NCBI RefSeq assembly: GCF_005503145.1
Contig: NZ_SCNV01000001.1
Coordinates: 1 to 64,000, forward strand
Source: Burkholderia sp. 4M9327F10
Lineage (GTDB): Bacteria > Pseudomonadota > Gammaproteobacteria > Burkholderiales > Burkholderiaceae
Length of the DNA: 64,000 nucleotides
Direction: 5' to 3'
A program made the translations under genes and the position numbers. How positions within the stretch are numbered: the first letter of the stretch is position 1; every line of letters starts with the position of its first letter. This document shows, one piece after another, positions 35,731-45,179 of this stretch. The notes under the pieces are model-generated. The model saw nothing but the letters and a program-made list of their open reading frames with translations. It was not told the DNA's origin and ran no database searches.

Positions 35731-36395
35731 TGCACTTTTCCCTTCACACTTGTCTAGTTGGAATTAAAAATATTCATATCTGGTCTCCGTCACGCTCTAC
35801 CCGGCGCATTAGCCTGTTCTGTCCCGTCCGCCTCCTCCCCGAGGTACCCGCACGTCATCAATTCGCCGCGTCGGGGAATGCAATGCAAAAGCGGTGAGAT
35901 AGCTAGATTGTCAAAATTACCGCCACCCGAAAATGAACAATTTCTTGAGGCAATGAACAGCGATCACTCTTCGCCTTTATTGCCATTTAACATTTCGCGC
36001 TTAACATTTAACATTTGGCGCACGCCTGGCGCGAATACGGGTTCGCTAAAGTACGGATAAATATTTATTCACGCGGCGTTGCGAGGAATTATGAGTAGCG
36101 TTATTCCGCCACGCGTTTGCCCGGGGGACGAAGTGCTTTGCTCGAGAGAAAATTCGTTTGCTTTCAACTTGGGAACGGCAGCCGCTCACACAGCGCCCTT
36201 GGGGCCTGCCGCCCGGCCGGCGCAATCCCAGATTGCGGGTAAACGAACACGGTTATGCCGCCGGAATCGCAACGAAATATCAATCTGATATTCTTCGCAG
36301 CTTTACATGATCGATACTCCGCAAGCCTCAACTTGCGGATTCAGCTGCCGATAACCAACAAGAACGTTTACCCGCAAGCTCATTTCGCATACACG
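35731..36395. other. Intergenic region between adhesin and two-component genes
   Basis: These 665 bp hold divergent promoters for the adhesin and the regulator but no gene I can support. It is AT-rich at about 35900-36080 and 36280-36400. Short open frames (for example around 35758-36060) have no domain or ribosome site. I see no long inverted repeat. Confidence 0.4.
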
Positions 36396-37205
36396 ATGTT
36401 GCCCCGAAATACCGACCTCACGGATGCCCATCTTCTTGTGGTAGACGACCAGCCGGAACAGCTCCAATTGTTAATTGGCGTGTTGCGCAATGCCGGATGC
36501 CGAATTAGCGTTGGATTCGACGGTTCGCAGGCATATCAAAGAGCATTGGCAATTTCACCCGATCTGATCCTGATGGACGTGCGAATGCCACGAATGGACG
36601 GATTTGCGGCCTGCCGATTACTTGCAGCGGACCCGCGCACCTGTGCGATTCCCGTCATATTCCTTACCGTGGCCGGTGAACTCCACGAGCGTCTCGACGG
36701 GTTGGAAATCGGCGGCGTCGACTACGTGCTCAAACCATTCGAGCCGGCCGAGGTGCTGGCGCGGATTCGCGTCCATCTCAACCGGGTGAAGGGCAAACGC
36801 CAGGTCGAAGAGGAGGCGCCTGCTTCGGACCTCACAGGCAGCGGTGTCATCGTCCGCGCGGCCATTCGGCATTTGTCGCAAAGGCTGAACAATCCGCCTT
36901 CGGTCGAGCAACTCGCACGCCTCGTGGGAACCAATGAAAAGCGATTGTCGCGCGCGTTTCGCGACAGCCTGGGCCGGACCGTATTCGAGTATCTTCGTGA
37001 CGAACGCTTGAGGATTGCGCAAAGGCTGTTGAGCAGCACGTCATTGAGTATCACCAGCATCGCCGAAGAGATTGGTTTTTCCAGCGCCGCGAATTTCGCT
37101 ACGGCGTTTCGCGAGCGATTCGGCACGACTCCCTCAACCTATCGGGAAGAACCCCGCTCTCGGGGTCTGGACAACACCGAGGAACCCGCGCTCGATACCG
37201 AGTAA
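36396..37205 (+). CDS. Response regulator with AraC-type DNA-binding domain
   Basis: The 269-residue protein has a receiver with D17/D18, phospho-acceptor D61 in LILMDVRMPRMDG and the Lys in YVLKPFEP. An AraC/XylS domain of two helix-turn-helix units follows (NPPSVEQLARLVGTNEKRL and ITSIAEEIGFSSAANFATAF). I start at the ATG at 36396, where the receiver begins; no clear ribosome site is visible. It is 7 bp upstream of the kinase gene and divergent from the adhesin gene, suggesting it controls surface adhesion. Confidence 0.93.
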   Translation: MLPRNTDLTDAHLLVVDDQPEQLQLLIGVLRNAGCRISVGFDGSQAYQRALAISPDLILMDVRMPRMDGFAACRLLAADPRTCAIPVIFLTVAGELHERLDGLEIGGVDYVLKPFEPAEVLARIRVHLNRVKGKRQVEEEAPASDLTGSGVIVRAAIRHLSQRLNNPPSVEQLARLVGTNEKRLSRAFRDSLGRTVFEYLRDERLRIAQRLLSSTSLSITSIAEEIGFSSAANFATAFRERFGTTPSTYREEPRSRGLDNTEEPALDTE

Positions 37206-37212
37206 CGCCATC

Positions 37213-39558
37213 ATGACAACAGCCTGGTGGTGCCGCTTGCTGTTCATGTGCCTGGCTTGGTGGACAACTCACGCGTTGGCGGCGGGTCCCGGCGCGATCG
37301 GAAAACAGGCCCAGCAGGTTCCCACGCTGGAGCACGTGCAGGTATTCGACGACATCTCAGGCAAGATGAGCCTGGACGACATCCTCGCGCTGCGCACGGG
37401 AAACGCACGCGGCTTTCTGCCCGCCGGCGAGGACAGATTGAAGCCAGGTTTCACCCGCTCGGCATGGTGGCTAAGCCTGACGGTGAGCAACGGCAATCCG
37501 GCCGCTCTCCCGCTGGTTCTCGCGCTCGTGGACGCGCGCCTCCAGCACGTAGACTTTTACAGCGAACGTAGCGGCCACTGGACCCATGACAGCACCGATC
37601 CTGCCGCGCTTGCATATCGGCCCGCTTCCTCACGCTATCCCCTGGTGGATTTCGAACTCGCACCCGGCGAACAGCGGGATTTCCTCGTCCGGGTAGCCAG
37701 CAATACCCCACTCACGATCGAACCGAGGCTGTACCCGGCGGCGGCCTATGACGCGCTGGAGAAACGCGCAGCCCTGTGGGACGGAGGATTGATCGGCGGA
37801 ACGCTGGCACTGGCGTGGTGCGCGCTGCTCATCGCCTATTTTTCCCGCAGCGTCACGTTTCTCGTACTGGCGGCGCTTTGCGCCATGACAGCGCTATTTG
37901 AAGCCGCGGATCGCGGCTATACAAAGATATATCTATGGCCGCACGCAAGCGAGTGGAGCTCCAGAAGCGTGACGGTGCTCGGGTGTATTGCCGTGCTGCT
38001 GTTCATCGTCTTCATCTTGCGTATCGCACATGACGAGAAAGCGAGCCTGCCGGCCCGCTCCGTGTTGTACGGCTTTGCGTTGCTGGAGTGCGTCGCGGCG
38101 GCTGGGTCCGCATTCGGCAACCTGTTCGTGTTCGCGCAGGTGGGCTTGTACGTCAACGCGGTGCTCGGCCTTGTCTCGGTAGGCGTTGCTGCATTGCTCG
38201 CGCGTCAATCGACACCCACCGCGCGGATCATGCTGCTCACCATGATCGTCTCGCTGTTCAACTTTGCGGTGCGCATGCTCGATGAGCTCGGCTCCTTGCC
38301 GGCCGGTCTGGCGTGGCTGAAGTCCGACATTCATCCGAACCCGGTAGTCGCAATCCTTGGTCTCGCGACCAATCTGATTGTGCTTGCCGCATGGATAAAC
38401 CACGTTGGCAGGCAACGAATCGCGGCAAGAACCGAACTTGCAGACTGGCAAAGAACCGAACGTGACCGGCTGCGCGAACAGGTTGCGCAGCGTACCCTGG
38501 AGTTGAACGAGGCCCTGCGCTACGCGGAAGGGAAAAACCAGCAACTGATTGAAACCTTGGGTTTCGTCAGTCATGACCTGCGTGCGCCACTTGCAACCAT
38601 TACGGGTTATGCGAGACTGCTGCTGGATCGGGCGGATTCGAAACAGACGGGCCTGATACAGTCCATCGAGCGCACTGTGAACTATCAACTCGGGTTGATC
38701 GACGAACTGGTCGGGTACGCGAAAGCTGAGTTGCAACCGTTGAATATTGCCCCGGTCGTAACCGACCTGCCCGCACTGCTCGATGATATTGCCGAATACG
38801 CGGTCGCACTCTGCGTACAACTGAACAATCAGTTTCACTATCAGCCGCTGACGTCGCTACCCCGCCAACTGACGATAGACGGCCTCCGGTTGCAACAGGT
38901 CTTGCTCAATTTGCTGTCCAATGCGTCCAAGTTCACCCGTGACGGCGTCGTGATGATGACGGTAAGAGCGCGGCGGCAGGACGATCACTGGCACATGGGT
39001 TTTGAGGTAGCGGATACTGGCATCGGTATCGACATAGAAGAGCAGTCGAAGCTCTTGACGGCTTTTCGCCAGATACGGTCCGTGAACGGTAGCACGGGGC
39101 TTGGTCTTTTTATTGCGCAGCGTATTGTCAGCACAATGGGCGGTGACTTGCGCGTCTCAAGTACGCCGCATCGGGGTACCTCGTTTTCTTTCGAACTCGC
39201 TGTTGCCGTTGCGGAAGATCGGAACGCTTCGCCAGCGAACGTCGTGCAGTATTCCTCCGCCCGCTCTACCCAGATCCTCCCACCGTCGAGGCACCGGCTC
39301 GCCGTTAGTGTTCCTCCCGAGAGTGACCGCAGGGAGCTCGCCATTCTTGCAAAGGACGGACGCCTGACCGACATGGAGCGATGGATCGAAACCATGCTCA
39401 GGATTCACCCCTCATGTGCAGCGTTTCTGACTGAGATGCGGCATTGCCTCGAAACGCTGGATTTCGCAGGCGCCGAGGCTCTTGCTCTTGCACCGTACGA
39501 GACAGACCGCGCAGTCAACGGTCAGGGGCTAATGCCCGATAATCAGGCCCAGCTTTGA
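37213..39558 (+). CDS. Histidine kinase with 7TMR-DISM sensor
   Basis: The 781-residue protein has a signal peptide, a periplasmic 7TMR-DISM extracellular domain (about residues 35-180, with FTRSAWWLSLTVSNG), seven membrane helices (about 190-400), a coiled linker, a phospho-acceptor His454 in FVSHDLRAPL and the N, G1 and G2 boxes (NLLSNASKF, DTGIGID, GLGLFI). About 100 residues after the ATPase domain form a helical tail without a receiver. DISM sensors are thought to bind carbohydrates or other small ligands. It follows the AraC-type regulator by 7 bp in one operon. Confidence 0.93.
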   Translation: MTTAWWCRLLFMCLAWWTTHALAAGPGAIGKQAQQVPTLEHVQVFDDISGKMSLDDILALRTGNARGFLPAGEDRLKPGFTRSAWWLSLTVSNGNPAALPLVLALVDARLQHVDFYSERSGHWTHDSTDPAALAYRPASSRYPLVDFELAPGEQRDFLVRVASNTPLTIEPRLYPAAAYDALEKRAALWDGGLIGGTLALAWCALLIAYFSRSVTFLVLAALCAMTALFEAADRGYTKIYLWPHASEWSSRSVTVLGCIAVLLFIVFILRIAHDEKASLPARSVLYGFALLECVAAAGSAFGNLFVFAQVGLYVNAVLGLVSVGVAALLARQSTPTARIMLLTMIVSLFNFAVRMLDELGSLPAGLAWLKSDIHPNPVVAILGLATNLIVLAAWINHVGRQRIAARTELADWQRTERDRLREQVAQRTLELNEALRYAEGKNQQLIETLGFVSHDLRAPLATITGYARLLLDRADSKQTGLIQSIERTVNYQLGLIDELVGYAKAELQPLNIAPVVTDLPALLDDIAEYAVALCVQLNNQFHYQPLTSLPRQLTIDGLRLQQVLLNLLSNASKFTRDGVVMMTVRARRQDDHWHMGFEVADTGIGIDIEEQSKLLTAFRQIRSVNGSTGLGLFIAQRIVSTMGGDLRVSSTPHRGTSFSFELAVAVAEDRNASPANVVQYSSARSTQILPPSRHRLAVSVPPESDRRELAILAKDGRLTDMERWIETMLRIHPSCAAFLTEMRHCLETLDFAGAEALALAPYETDRAVNGQGLMPDNQAQL

Positions 39559-39585
39559 GAGTCGCACACAGCCAAACACGGCAGG

Positions 39586-40563
39586 CTACGAAAGCTGCCG
39601 TGCCCGGCGCTCCGCATCCGCAAACATCTCGCGCAGCCGCTCCCGTTCGTCGCCGCTCAGATGTGAAGCGGCAGCCGGCATGGTTAGCACCAGTTGCAGC
39701 GTGAGCTCGCCGCGCAGGCCGTTGCGGTCCGTGAGCCCACGTCCCGGCAGACGTATTGTGCTGCCAGCATGAGCGTTCGGCGCAATCGTGATCGGCAGCG
39801 CACGGCCCAGGATTTGCGCTTCAAATTTGCCGCCAAGCGTCGCCGTTACGAAATCAACCTGAATCTCACAAGCGAGATTCAGCCCGTTGCGACGAAAAGC
39901 CGAGCCGCACACAATCGCGACCGAGAAGATCGCGTCCCCAGACGGTCCCCCATTCGGTCCGGGATGGCCTCCGCCCTCGACCACAAGACGTTGACCGTCC
40001 CACGCACCGGCGGCAACCTTGACGATCTCCGACTTCCGGTAAGTCGCGATACCCGTGCCGAGGCAGGTGGAACACCGGTCGCCGGCCAGCGGACGCCCAG
40101 TCCCCGCGCAGGCGCTGCAACGCGCACCCGAGACCGATTGGCCGCTACCGCCGCAGCGCGCGCAATCCGCGGCTTTATTCTGACACTGACGGCACGGCCC
40201 GTTCACCGCATAGCATGCTTCGACATCACCACCATGGATTGCCGCCTCGAGCGGCACGAACAGTTCGACCAGGCAGTTGGCGCCGCGCATCGGTGGCCCG
40301 CTGCGGTGCTCGCGCGACGGCGCTTCCTTCTCGCGCTCCCCGGATGCGGCCGCCGCCGGGCTGAAAGCCGGCGGCTTACGCTTGCCCATCAGAATCTCGA
40401 ACGCCTCCTGAATCCGCTTGAACACAGGCTCGACCGTCGACTCGCGCCCCTTGTTGCGGTCCGGGTGATACTTCGCCCTCAACCGCCTGTATGCGCGTTT
40501 GACGTCTGCCGGTGACGCCGTGCCCGGCAATTCCAGCCGCCTGTAGTATTCCTCGAGGCTCAC
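39586..40563 (-). CDS. DnaJ-like co-chaperone with J domain and reduced zinc-finger region
   Basis: The 325-residue protein has a J domain at residues 1-65 (EYYRRLELPGTASPADVKRA begins it and the HPD motif is in KYHPDRNKG). A zinc-finger-like centre has Cys-rich repeats (CRQCQNKAADCARCGGSG, CSACAGTG, CSTCLGTG) but fewer and differently spaced CxxCxGxG units than DnaJ, and no G/F linker is obvious. A DnaJ C-terminal peptide-binding domain follows (LPGRGLTDRNGLRGELTLQL in two blocks). It would stimulate DnaK ATPase. It is not in a dnaK operon, so a specialised client is likely. Confidence 0.88.
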   Translation of the reverse strand: MSLEEYYRRLELPGTASPADVKRAYRRLRAKYHPDRNKGRESTVEPVFKRIQEAFEILMGKRKPPAFSPAAAASGEREKEAPSREHRSGPPMRGANCLVELFVPLEAAIHGGDVEACYAVNGPCRQCQNKAADCARCGGSGQSVSGARCSACAGTGRPLAGDRCSTCLGTGIATYRKSEIVKVAAGAWDGQRLVVEGGGHPGPNGGPSGDAIFSVAIVCGSAFRRNGLNLACEIQVDFVTATLGGKFEAQILGRALPITIAPNAHAGSTIRLPGRGLTDRNGLRGELTLQLVLTMPAAASHLSGDERERLREMFADAERRARQLS

Positions 40564-40633
40564 CCGTTTTCCCTGTTTTCTTTCTCGAAGTGCAAGTCTA
40601 GCAAGACCGCGGTGACAGGATGATGGTCCGCAA

Positions 40634-41275
40634 TCAGGTCGCGGGACGACGCAGAAACGCCAGTAGCACGCCGAAGCCGATCATGACCGAGCCGCTCACA
40701 CGATTGAACCAGCGGAATCCTCGCGAACCATTTGCGAGCATCCCAAGACGGCTTCCGATCACGGCATAGATAGCAATTGCCACGAGCTCAAGCACGAGAA
40801 AGGTCGAGCCAAGCACGGCGAAGCTCGTCGCATAGGCAGACCGATCGACAAACTGTGGGAAAAAAGCGGTGAAGACCAGAATCGCTTTTGGATTTCCGGC
40901 GGCAACCAGAAATTCCTGCTTTGCAAGCTGACGCCATTTCGGGGATGCGCGGCCGCTCTCGGCCTCTTCAGATACGCGGGAAAGAAGCGCCGGGCCCGAG
41001 CGAAAAAGTTTGATCCCGATCCATACCAGGTAGGCCGCTCCACCGAACTTCAGCACGGTAAACAACGCCTGCGAAGCAAGCAGCAACGCTCCTAGCCCCA
41101 GCCCTGCTATGGCAATCATGACGGCAAAGGCAAGCAAACGCCCAAACGCCACCGAAACGGCGCAACGTACGCCATTGCGCGCTCCGTTCGAGATGGACAG
41201 TACATTGTTTGGACCGAGCGCCATGTTGATGGCGAAGCAAGCCGGGAGAAACAGCCAGTAATTTTGCAGCGGCAT
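40634..41275 (-). CDS. LysE/RhtB family amino acid exporter
   Basis: The 213-residue membrane protein has six hydrophobic segments and the LysE signature ALGPNNVLSISNGARNG near the N-terminus, with GAAYLVWIGIKLFRSG after helix 3. The start was moved to the ATG at 41275 because GTGAGG lies 6 bases upstream. Family members export homoserine, threonine, lysine or related compounds driven by protons. The substrate cannot be read. It stands alone. Confidence 0.92.
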   Translation of the reverse strand: MPLQNYWLFLPACFAINMALGPNNVLSISNGARNGVRCAVSVAFGRLLAFAVMIAIAGLGLGALLLASQALFTVLKFGGAAYLVWIGIKLFRSGPALLSRVSEEAESGRASPKWRQLAKQEFLVAAGNPKAILVFTAFFPQFVDRSAYATSFAVLGSTFLVLELVAIAIYAVIGSRLGMLANGSRGFRWFNRVSGSVMIGFGVLLAFLRRPAT

Positions 41276-41447
41276 GGCAAGCCTCACTCATCGTCGTGAC
41301 GTGAAACGGCTAATCTATCAGAGTTGGCTTGCGCGCAGTTAGCCGCTCACGTTGAACGCGGGTGCACCGTCGACATGCGCCGGGCCTCGCCCGAATCGCT
41401 ACAATCACCCAGATGAATCCCCCGCTCAAGCGCATCAGGCGCCACCC

Positions 41448-42152
41448 ATGCTGACCTCCCACTACTGGAGCGGCGACGTCATCCGCAGCCGACGCGTGAG
41501 CGACGTCGTACTATCGGACACGCTCGACGTCCCCGAGCCCTCTCCCCATCTGCTGGCAGACTGGCAAAGAGAAATCTCGTCGAAGCTGGCTCTGGAGCCT
41601 GGCGACGTCGAGGTCATGCCCCTCGCGCGGACGCAGTTTCGCTGGCCGGCCTACACACGCTGCGTGCAGGCCGTGTCGGAGTGGACCGGCGCGCTCGGCT
41701 TGCCCGCGGTGCTCGCCTCCAGTGACATAGCCCTGATGGCCTGCCGCGGCGCGAGGTACCACCACGACGGTGCGCAATATGGCGGCGCGGCCTTCTGCAA
41801 TCTGTTCCTTAGCGAGGATAGAGGGCTGGACTTGCATTTTCCGTCCCTGGACCACCGCATTCCGCTCAAGCGGGGAACAGCGGTGATATTCGATACCGCC
41901 CAGCCCCATGGCGTGATTCGGCGCGGCAGCAGCGGTTTTAACGTCGCTGACTTCGTGCCGGACCGGGATTGGATCCAGGTCTTCCTGACCTGGGAGCTTC
42001 CCATCGAAGATACCCATGTCGGAAACGCGCTTGAGGTCGCGTTCGACGTTGACGCGTCGACTCCCCTGCCGCCGGATGAAGAGCAGGTCTTGCTGGACGG
42101 TGAACCCGTCGTGGTGTGTCCCGAGTCCGGCCGTTGGTGTCGCGCCGGGTAA
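41448..42152 (+). CDS. Probable 2-oxoglutarate/Fe(II)-type oxygenase-like protein
   Basis: The 234-residue protein shows a likely jelly-roll iron site: RYHHDGAQYGGAAFCNLF supplies an HxD pair, and about 55 residues later QPHGVIRRG supplies the distal His plus an Arg that could bind 2-oxoglutarate. The region between them (DLHFPSLDHRIPLKRGTAVIF, in two strands) reads as the core strands. I do not recognise a named family. The ATG at 41448 is chosen since the upstream ATG at 41413 is in another frame. The function is a structural inference only. Confidence 0.65.
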   Translation: MLTSHYWSGDVIRSRRVSDVVLSDTLDVPEPSPHLLADWQREISSKLALEPGDVEVMPLARTQFRWPAYTRCVQAVSEWTGALGLPAVLASSDIALMACRGARYHHDGAQYGGAAFCNLFLSEDRGLDLHFPSLDHRIPLKRGTAVIFDTAQPHGVIRRGSSGFNVADFVPDRDWIQVFLTWELPIEDTHVGNALEVAFDVDASTPLPPDEEQVLLDGEPVVVCPESGRWCRAG

Positions 42153-42300
42153 TCGTCAAGGGCGCCTCAGACCACCTGTATGATGACGGACTGGCGCCCG
42201 ACCCAAAGCCCACGCAGACGATCTGCGCCGAATGCGCACCGCCTGCTGCCGCTACGCGGCGCCCAAGCATCCATTCACGATGAACCAGAGGAACACCGCC

Positions 42301-42621
42301 ATGACGGCCGCAACGCAATTCGACCAGGTTTCCGTTATCAAACGCGCCAACGTCTACTTCGACGGCAAGTGTGTCTCGCACACCGTGCTGTTCGCCGACG
42401 GCACGCGCAAGACGCTCGGCGTGATCCTGCCGGGTGCGCTCAACTTCGGCACAGACGCGCCGGAAATCATCGAGGTGCAAGCCGGCCAATGCCGTATTCG
42501 TCTTGACGGCAGTGACGAGTGGAAAACTTACGGCGCGGGCGAGTCGTTCTCGGTACCGGCCAAGAGCCGTTTCGATATCGACGTGATCGAAACGCTCGAC
42601 TACGTCTGCAGCTATCTGTAA
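42301..42621 (+). CDS. ppnP: Pyrimidine/purine nucleoside phosphorylase
   Basis: The 106-residue cupin-like protein matches PpnP (formerly YaiE, DUF1255): [22 protein letters not shown] and the strongly conserved [17 protein letters not shown] and [14 protein letters not shown] segments. PpnP phosphorolyses several nucleosides to base and ribose 1-phosphate. Length is normal for the family. The gene stands between the oxygenase-like gene and a convergent LysR gene. Confidence 0.93.
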   Translation: MTAATQFDQVSVIKRANVYFDGKCVSHTVLFADGTRKTLGVILPGALNFGTDAPEIIEVQAGQCRIRLDGSDEWKTYGAGESFSVPAKSRFDIDVIETLDYVCSYL

Positions 42622-42697
42622 AGACAGACGCGTTCACGGCGCCCGGCAAAGCATGCGGCGCCGCATACTCTCCCCGTGTAACGGACGTCCCCCGCGC

Positions 42698-43603
42698 TCA
42701 CGATAGAGAAGGATCAAGCGGCGTGTTTGCCTGCAAAAATGCCCACAGGCGCTGAGCAACCGGACCGTGTGCCCGGCCGCTGCTTCGCGCGGCAACCACC
42801 GTCTCCGTGTGGCCGGGCAGGTACCGGCCGGCAAGCGACCTGAGCGCGCCGTTACGCATTTCCTCTTCGATCAGAAAGTCCGGCAAATGCCCCCAGGCCA
42901 GGCCCTGCAGGATCACGTCCTTCTTCATGACCTGGTCCGCTACCGTGATCTGGGGCGCCCCTTCGATCACCAGAAAATTTTCGTCACGCGGCGCCCGGGC
43001 TGAATCGCGCATGACACATTGCGTATAGTCACGCAGACGTTCCGGGCGCATCTTCCTGAGCAACGACGGCGGCAGCAGCTCTCGCGAGGCCACGGGAATC
43101 AATCTCACCTTGCAAAGCGCCACCCACTCCAGCAACGGATCGGCCGGGTCGACACGGTGAAACATCAGGTCGGCATCACCCGCCCTGAGACGTTCAATAG
43201 GACCGCCGACCGTCTCGAAGTGCAAGTGCAGGCGCGTGTGCGGACACTGGGCGAAGAATCTTGCCAGTAACCCCAGCACAGCCGGACGCGGGCATAGGTC
43301 GCCTAACACCACATGCAGATCGCTCTCTTCGCCCATCGCCAGTTGGGCCGCGTAATGACGCAAGCCCTCCGCTTCACGCAGAAGCGGCTGCATGCGCTCA
43401 TGAAACGAGCGCCCCGCCTCGCTTAGCTTGACGCGGTAACCGCCGCGGTCGAGCAGATTCAGCCCCGCCTGGATTTCGAGCCTCGCCACTGCGGCGAACA
43501 CCGCCGGGTGAGACCGATTCAGCAGAGCCGCCGCAGCCTGGAAACTGCCGGTACGAATGACGGCGTCGAAGCACTTCAGATCATGCAGCGCGAAATCGTT
43601 CAT
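42698..43603 (-). CDS. LysR-family transcriptional regulator
   Basis: The 301-residue protein has a LysR helix-turn-helix in residues 1-60 (LKCFDAVIRTGSFQAAAALL then SHPAVFAAVARLE) and an effector-binding domain. It is divergent from a PcaD-like hydrolase gene across 142 bp; ACAAA and TTTGT arms around a TTCGAA centre at 43617-43638 may be its site. It likely regulates that gene. A 14-bp palindrome (42653-42666) lies past its 3' end, between it and ppnP. Confidence 0.92.
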   Translation of the reverse strand: MNDFALHDLKCFDAVIRTGSFQAAAALLNRSHPAVFAAVARLEIQAGLNLLDRGGYRVKLSEAGRSFHERMQPLLREAEGLRHYAAQLAMGEESDLHVVLGDLCPRPAVLGLLARFFAQCPHTRLHLHFETVGGPIERLRAGDADLMFHRVDPADPLLEWVALCKVRLIPVASRELLPPSLLRKMRPERLRDYTQCVMRDSARAPRDENFLVIEGAPQITVADQVMKKDVILQGLAWGHLPDFLIEEEMRNGALRSLAGRYLPGHTETVVAARSSGRAHGPVAQRLWAFLQANTPLDPSLS

Positions 43604-43745
43604 GTCATTTTCTGTGACAAAGAATGTTCGAAGTTTGTAATTTTATTGGAATTCATTCCTGCCCATACTCCGCGCATCAACCTGTGCTGTGACAACGTGC
43701 GGCGAGTGGCGCCGCACGCTACGGCGCGTCTTTTGCGAGAGCATC

Positions 43746-44549
43746 ATGGATAACTACTCCTACTTCACGACCTCCGACGGCGTAAGCATTGCCTACCGGA
43801 TGGACGGCAACGGCCGCAAACCAGCGCTGGTGCTGTCCAATTCGATCGGCACCACGCTGGGCATGTGGAACGGGCAGGTGGCTGAGCTGAGCCGGCATTT
43901 CACCGTGTTGCGCTATGACGCCCGCGGACATGGCGCGTCGAGTGTTCCGGCGGGGCCATATGCCCTGGCGCGCCTCGGGCACGATGTGCTTGAACTGATG
44001 GATACGCTCGGCATCGGGCAAGCGCATTTCCTCGGGCTGTCGCTGGGAGGCATCGTCGGGCAGTGGCTAGGCATCCACGCGCCTGCGCGCTTCGACCGGT
44101 TCGTGTTCAGCAATACCGCGGCCTATCTTGGGCCCGCGCAAAGATGGGATACGCCAATCGCCGAAGCGCTCCAGGCCGGCGACATGAGCGCGACGGCCGA
44201 AATGTTTCTACGCAACTGGTTTCCGGCGAGCATGCTGGAAACGCCGGATCCGCAGGTGGATGTGTTCCGGGCGATGCTGCTCACGACCAATCGGCACGGC
44301 CTCGTCGGTTCGTGGCGTGCCGTGCAGGAAACCGATTTGCGGGGAGATATTGCCCGCATCACGCGGCCTTCGCTGGTAATTGCGGGCAAGCACGATACGG
44401 TGACGACGGCGAGTGACGGTGCGCAGATGGCCGAAGCGATTCCGGGCGCGCGCCTCTTTGTGCTTCCCGCTGTGCATCTTTCCAACGTCGAGTTTCCGCG
44501 CGAATTCGTCGATGCCGTTGTGGAGTTTCTGGAGTCGCCGGGAGCCTGA
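43746..44549 (+). CDS. pcaD: 3-oxoadipate enol-lactonase-like alpha/beta hydrolase
   Basis: The 267-residue protein closely follows PcaD: an N-terminal SDGVSIAYRMDG, SNSIGTTLGMWNGQV (oxyanion region), RYDARGHGASS and the nucleophile elbow FLGLSLGGIVG with Ser99, a late acid in AGKHDTVT and His in PAVHLSNVE. PcaD hydrolyses 3-oxoadipate enol-lactone in the protocatechuate/catechol branches. No other pca gene is in the window, so it may be a paralogue with another lactone substrate. A divergent LysR gene is its likely regulator. Confidence 0.78.
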   Translation: MDNYSYFTTSDGVSIAYRMDGNGRKPALVLSNSIGTTLGMWNGQVAELSRHFTVLRYDARGHGASSVPAGPYALARLGHDVLELMDTLGIGQAHFLGLSLGGIVGQWLGIHAPARFDRFVFSNTAAYLGPAQRWDTPIAEALQAGDMSATAEMFLRNWFPASMLETPDPQVDVFRAMLLTTNRHGLVGSWRAVQETDLRGDIARITRPSLVIAGKHDTVTTASDGAQMAEAIPGARLFVLPAVHLSNVEFPREFVDAVVEFLESPGA

Positions 44550-44750
44550 TGGACTGCCGCGGCGAGTCACCTGGACGAAGGAAACCATTGATGCTGAGAT
44601 CGGCAAGCTTCTCGCCGGCTAAGGCTCGGAATTTGGAATCCGTTTCGCCTGAGCACTCACGCTTCCCTAGTATTTATTTCCCTGTTACGCTCGCTCACGA
44701 TTGTGTACAGGGGTCTCTACATACGGACGAGTCCCGGCCAAGGCCGCAAA

Positions 44751-44963
44751 ATGACATCGCTGCCGTTTGACGCGCTGGAGCGGATCGGTACGCAGCTTGA
44801 GTACCTGAATTTTCTGCTGACTGTCTATCTGTGCTGCAAGGGGGTGGGTTACACATCGGCAGTATTTATGCGCCGTGATCCGCAGAAGAAGTTGACCCGC
44901 GAGAAGTTGGCCCAGTCTCGCGAGTCCCAACGGTGGGCCAAATCCGGAGGCAAAAGAAGATGA
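44751..44963 (+). CDS. Small hypothetical protein coupled to the next gene
   Basis: This 70-residue frame begins MTSLPFDALERIGTQLEYL and has one hydrophobic stretch (FLLTVYLCCKGVGYTSAVF) followed by a strongly basic tail. Its TGA overlaps the ATG of the following small secreted-protein gene (ATGA at 44960-44963), the pattern of translational coupling. AAGG lies 9 bases before its ATG. No family is recognised. It might be a short membrane protein or a leader. Confidence 0.45.
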   Translation: MTSLPFDALERIGTQLEYLNFLLTVYLCCKGVGYTSAVFMRRDPQKKLTREKLAQSRESQRWAKSGGKRR

Positions 44964-45148
44964 CAACGAAGTTGATTCAACGTCTGTTGGTGGGTGCTTG
45001 TCTGCTGGTCGGTGCGGGTGCTGCGTTTGCGCAGGCTGGCAGCCCAGTTGTGAATGCCGGCATCGTGGCGAACGTTTCGGCGGCTAGCATGGACACTGAC
45101 ACACTGATTGCATGCGATCCGGAAATGACCAACGAACCGGGCAACTAA
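44960..45148 (+). CDS. Small secreted protein
   Basis: The 62-residue protein has a clear signal peptide (KLIQRLLVGACLLVGAGAAFA, cut before Q26) and a mature part of under 40 residues with a single Cys (LIACDPEMT). GGAGG lies 9 bases upstream. No family match comes to mind. A short hairpin follows the stop. It may be a lipobox-free periplasmic peptide. Confidence 0.68.
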   Translation: MTTKLIQRLLVGACLLVGAGAAFAQAGSPVVNAGIVANVSAASMDTDTLIACDPEMTNEPGN

Positions 45149-45161
45149 GCCCTTAACGAAA

Positions 45162-45179
45162 GCGCTCCCTCACGAGCGC
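45162..45179 (+). terminator. Possible terminator hairpin after the small secreted-protein gene
   Basis: GCGCTC at 45162-45167 pairs with GAGCGC at 45174-45179 around a six-base loop, 13 bp after the stop. The following sequence (CGATTCGTTT) has only a weak T run, so termination efficiency is doubtful. Confidence 0.4.

Noticed and set aside
42653..42666. 14-bp palindrome ATGCGG-CG-CCGCAT as a terminator
   Set aside because: The 2-bp centre cannot loop well and no T tract follows; it is more likely chance in GC-rich DNA.
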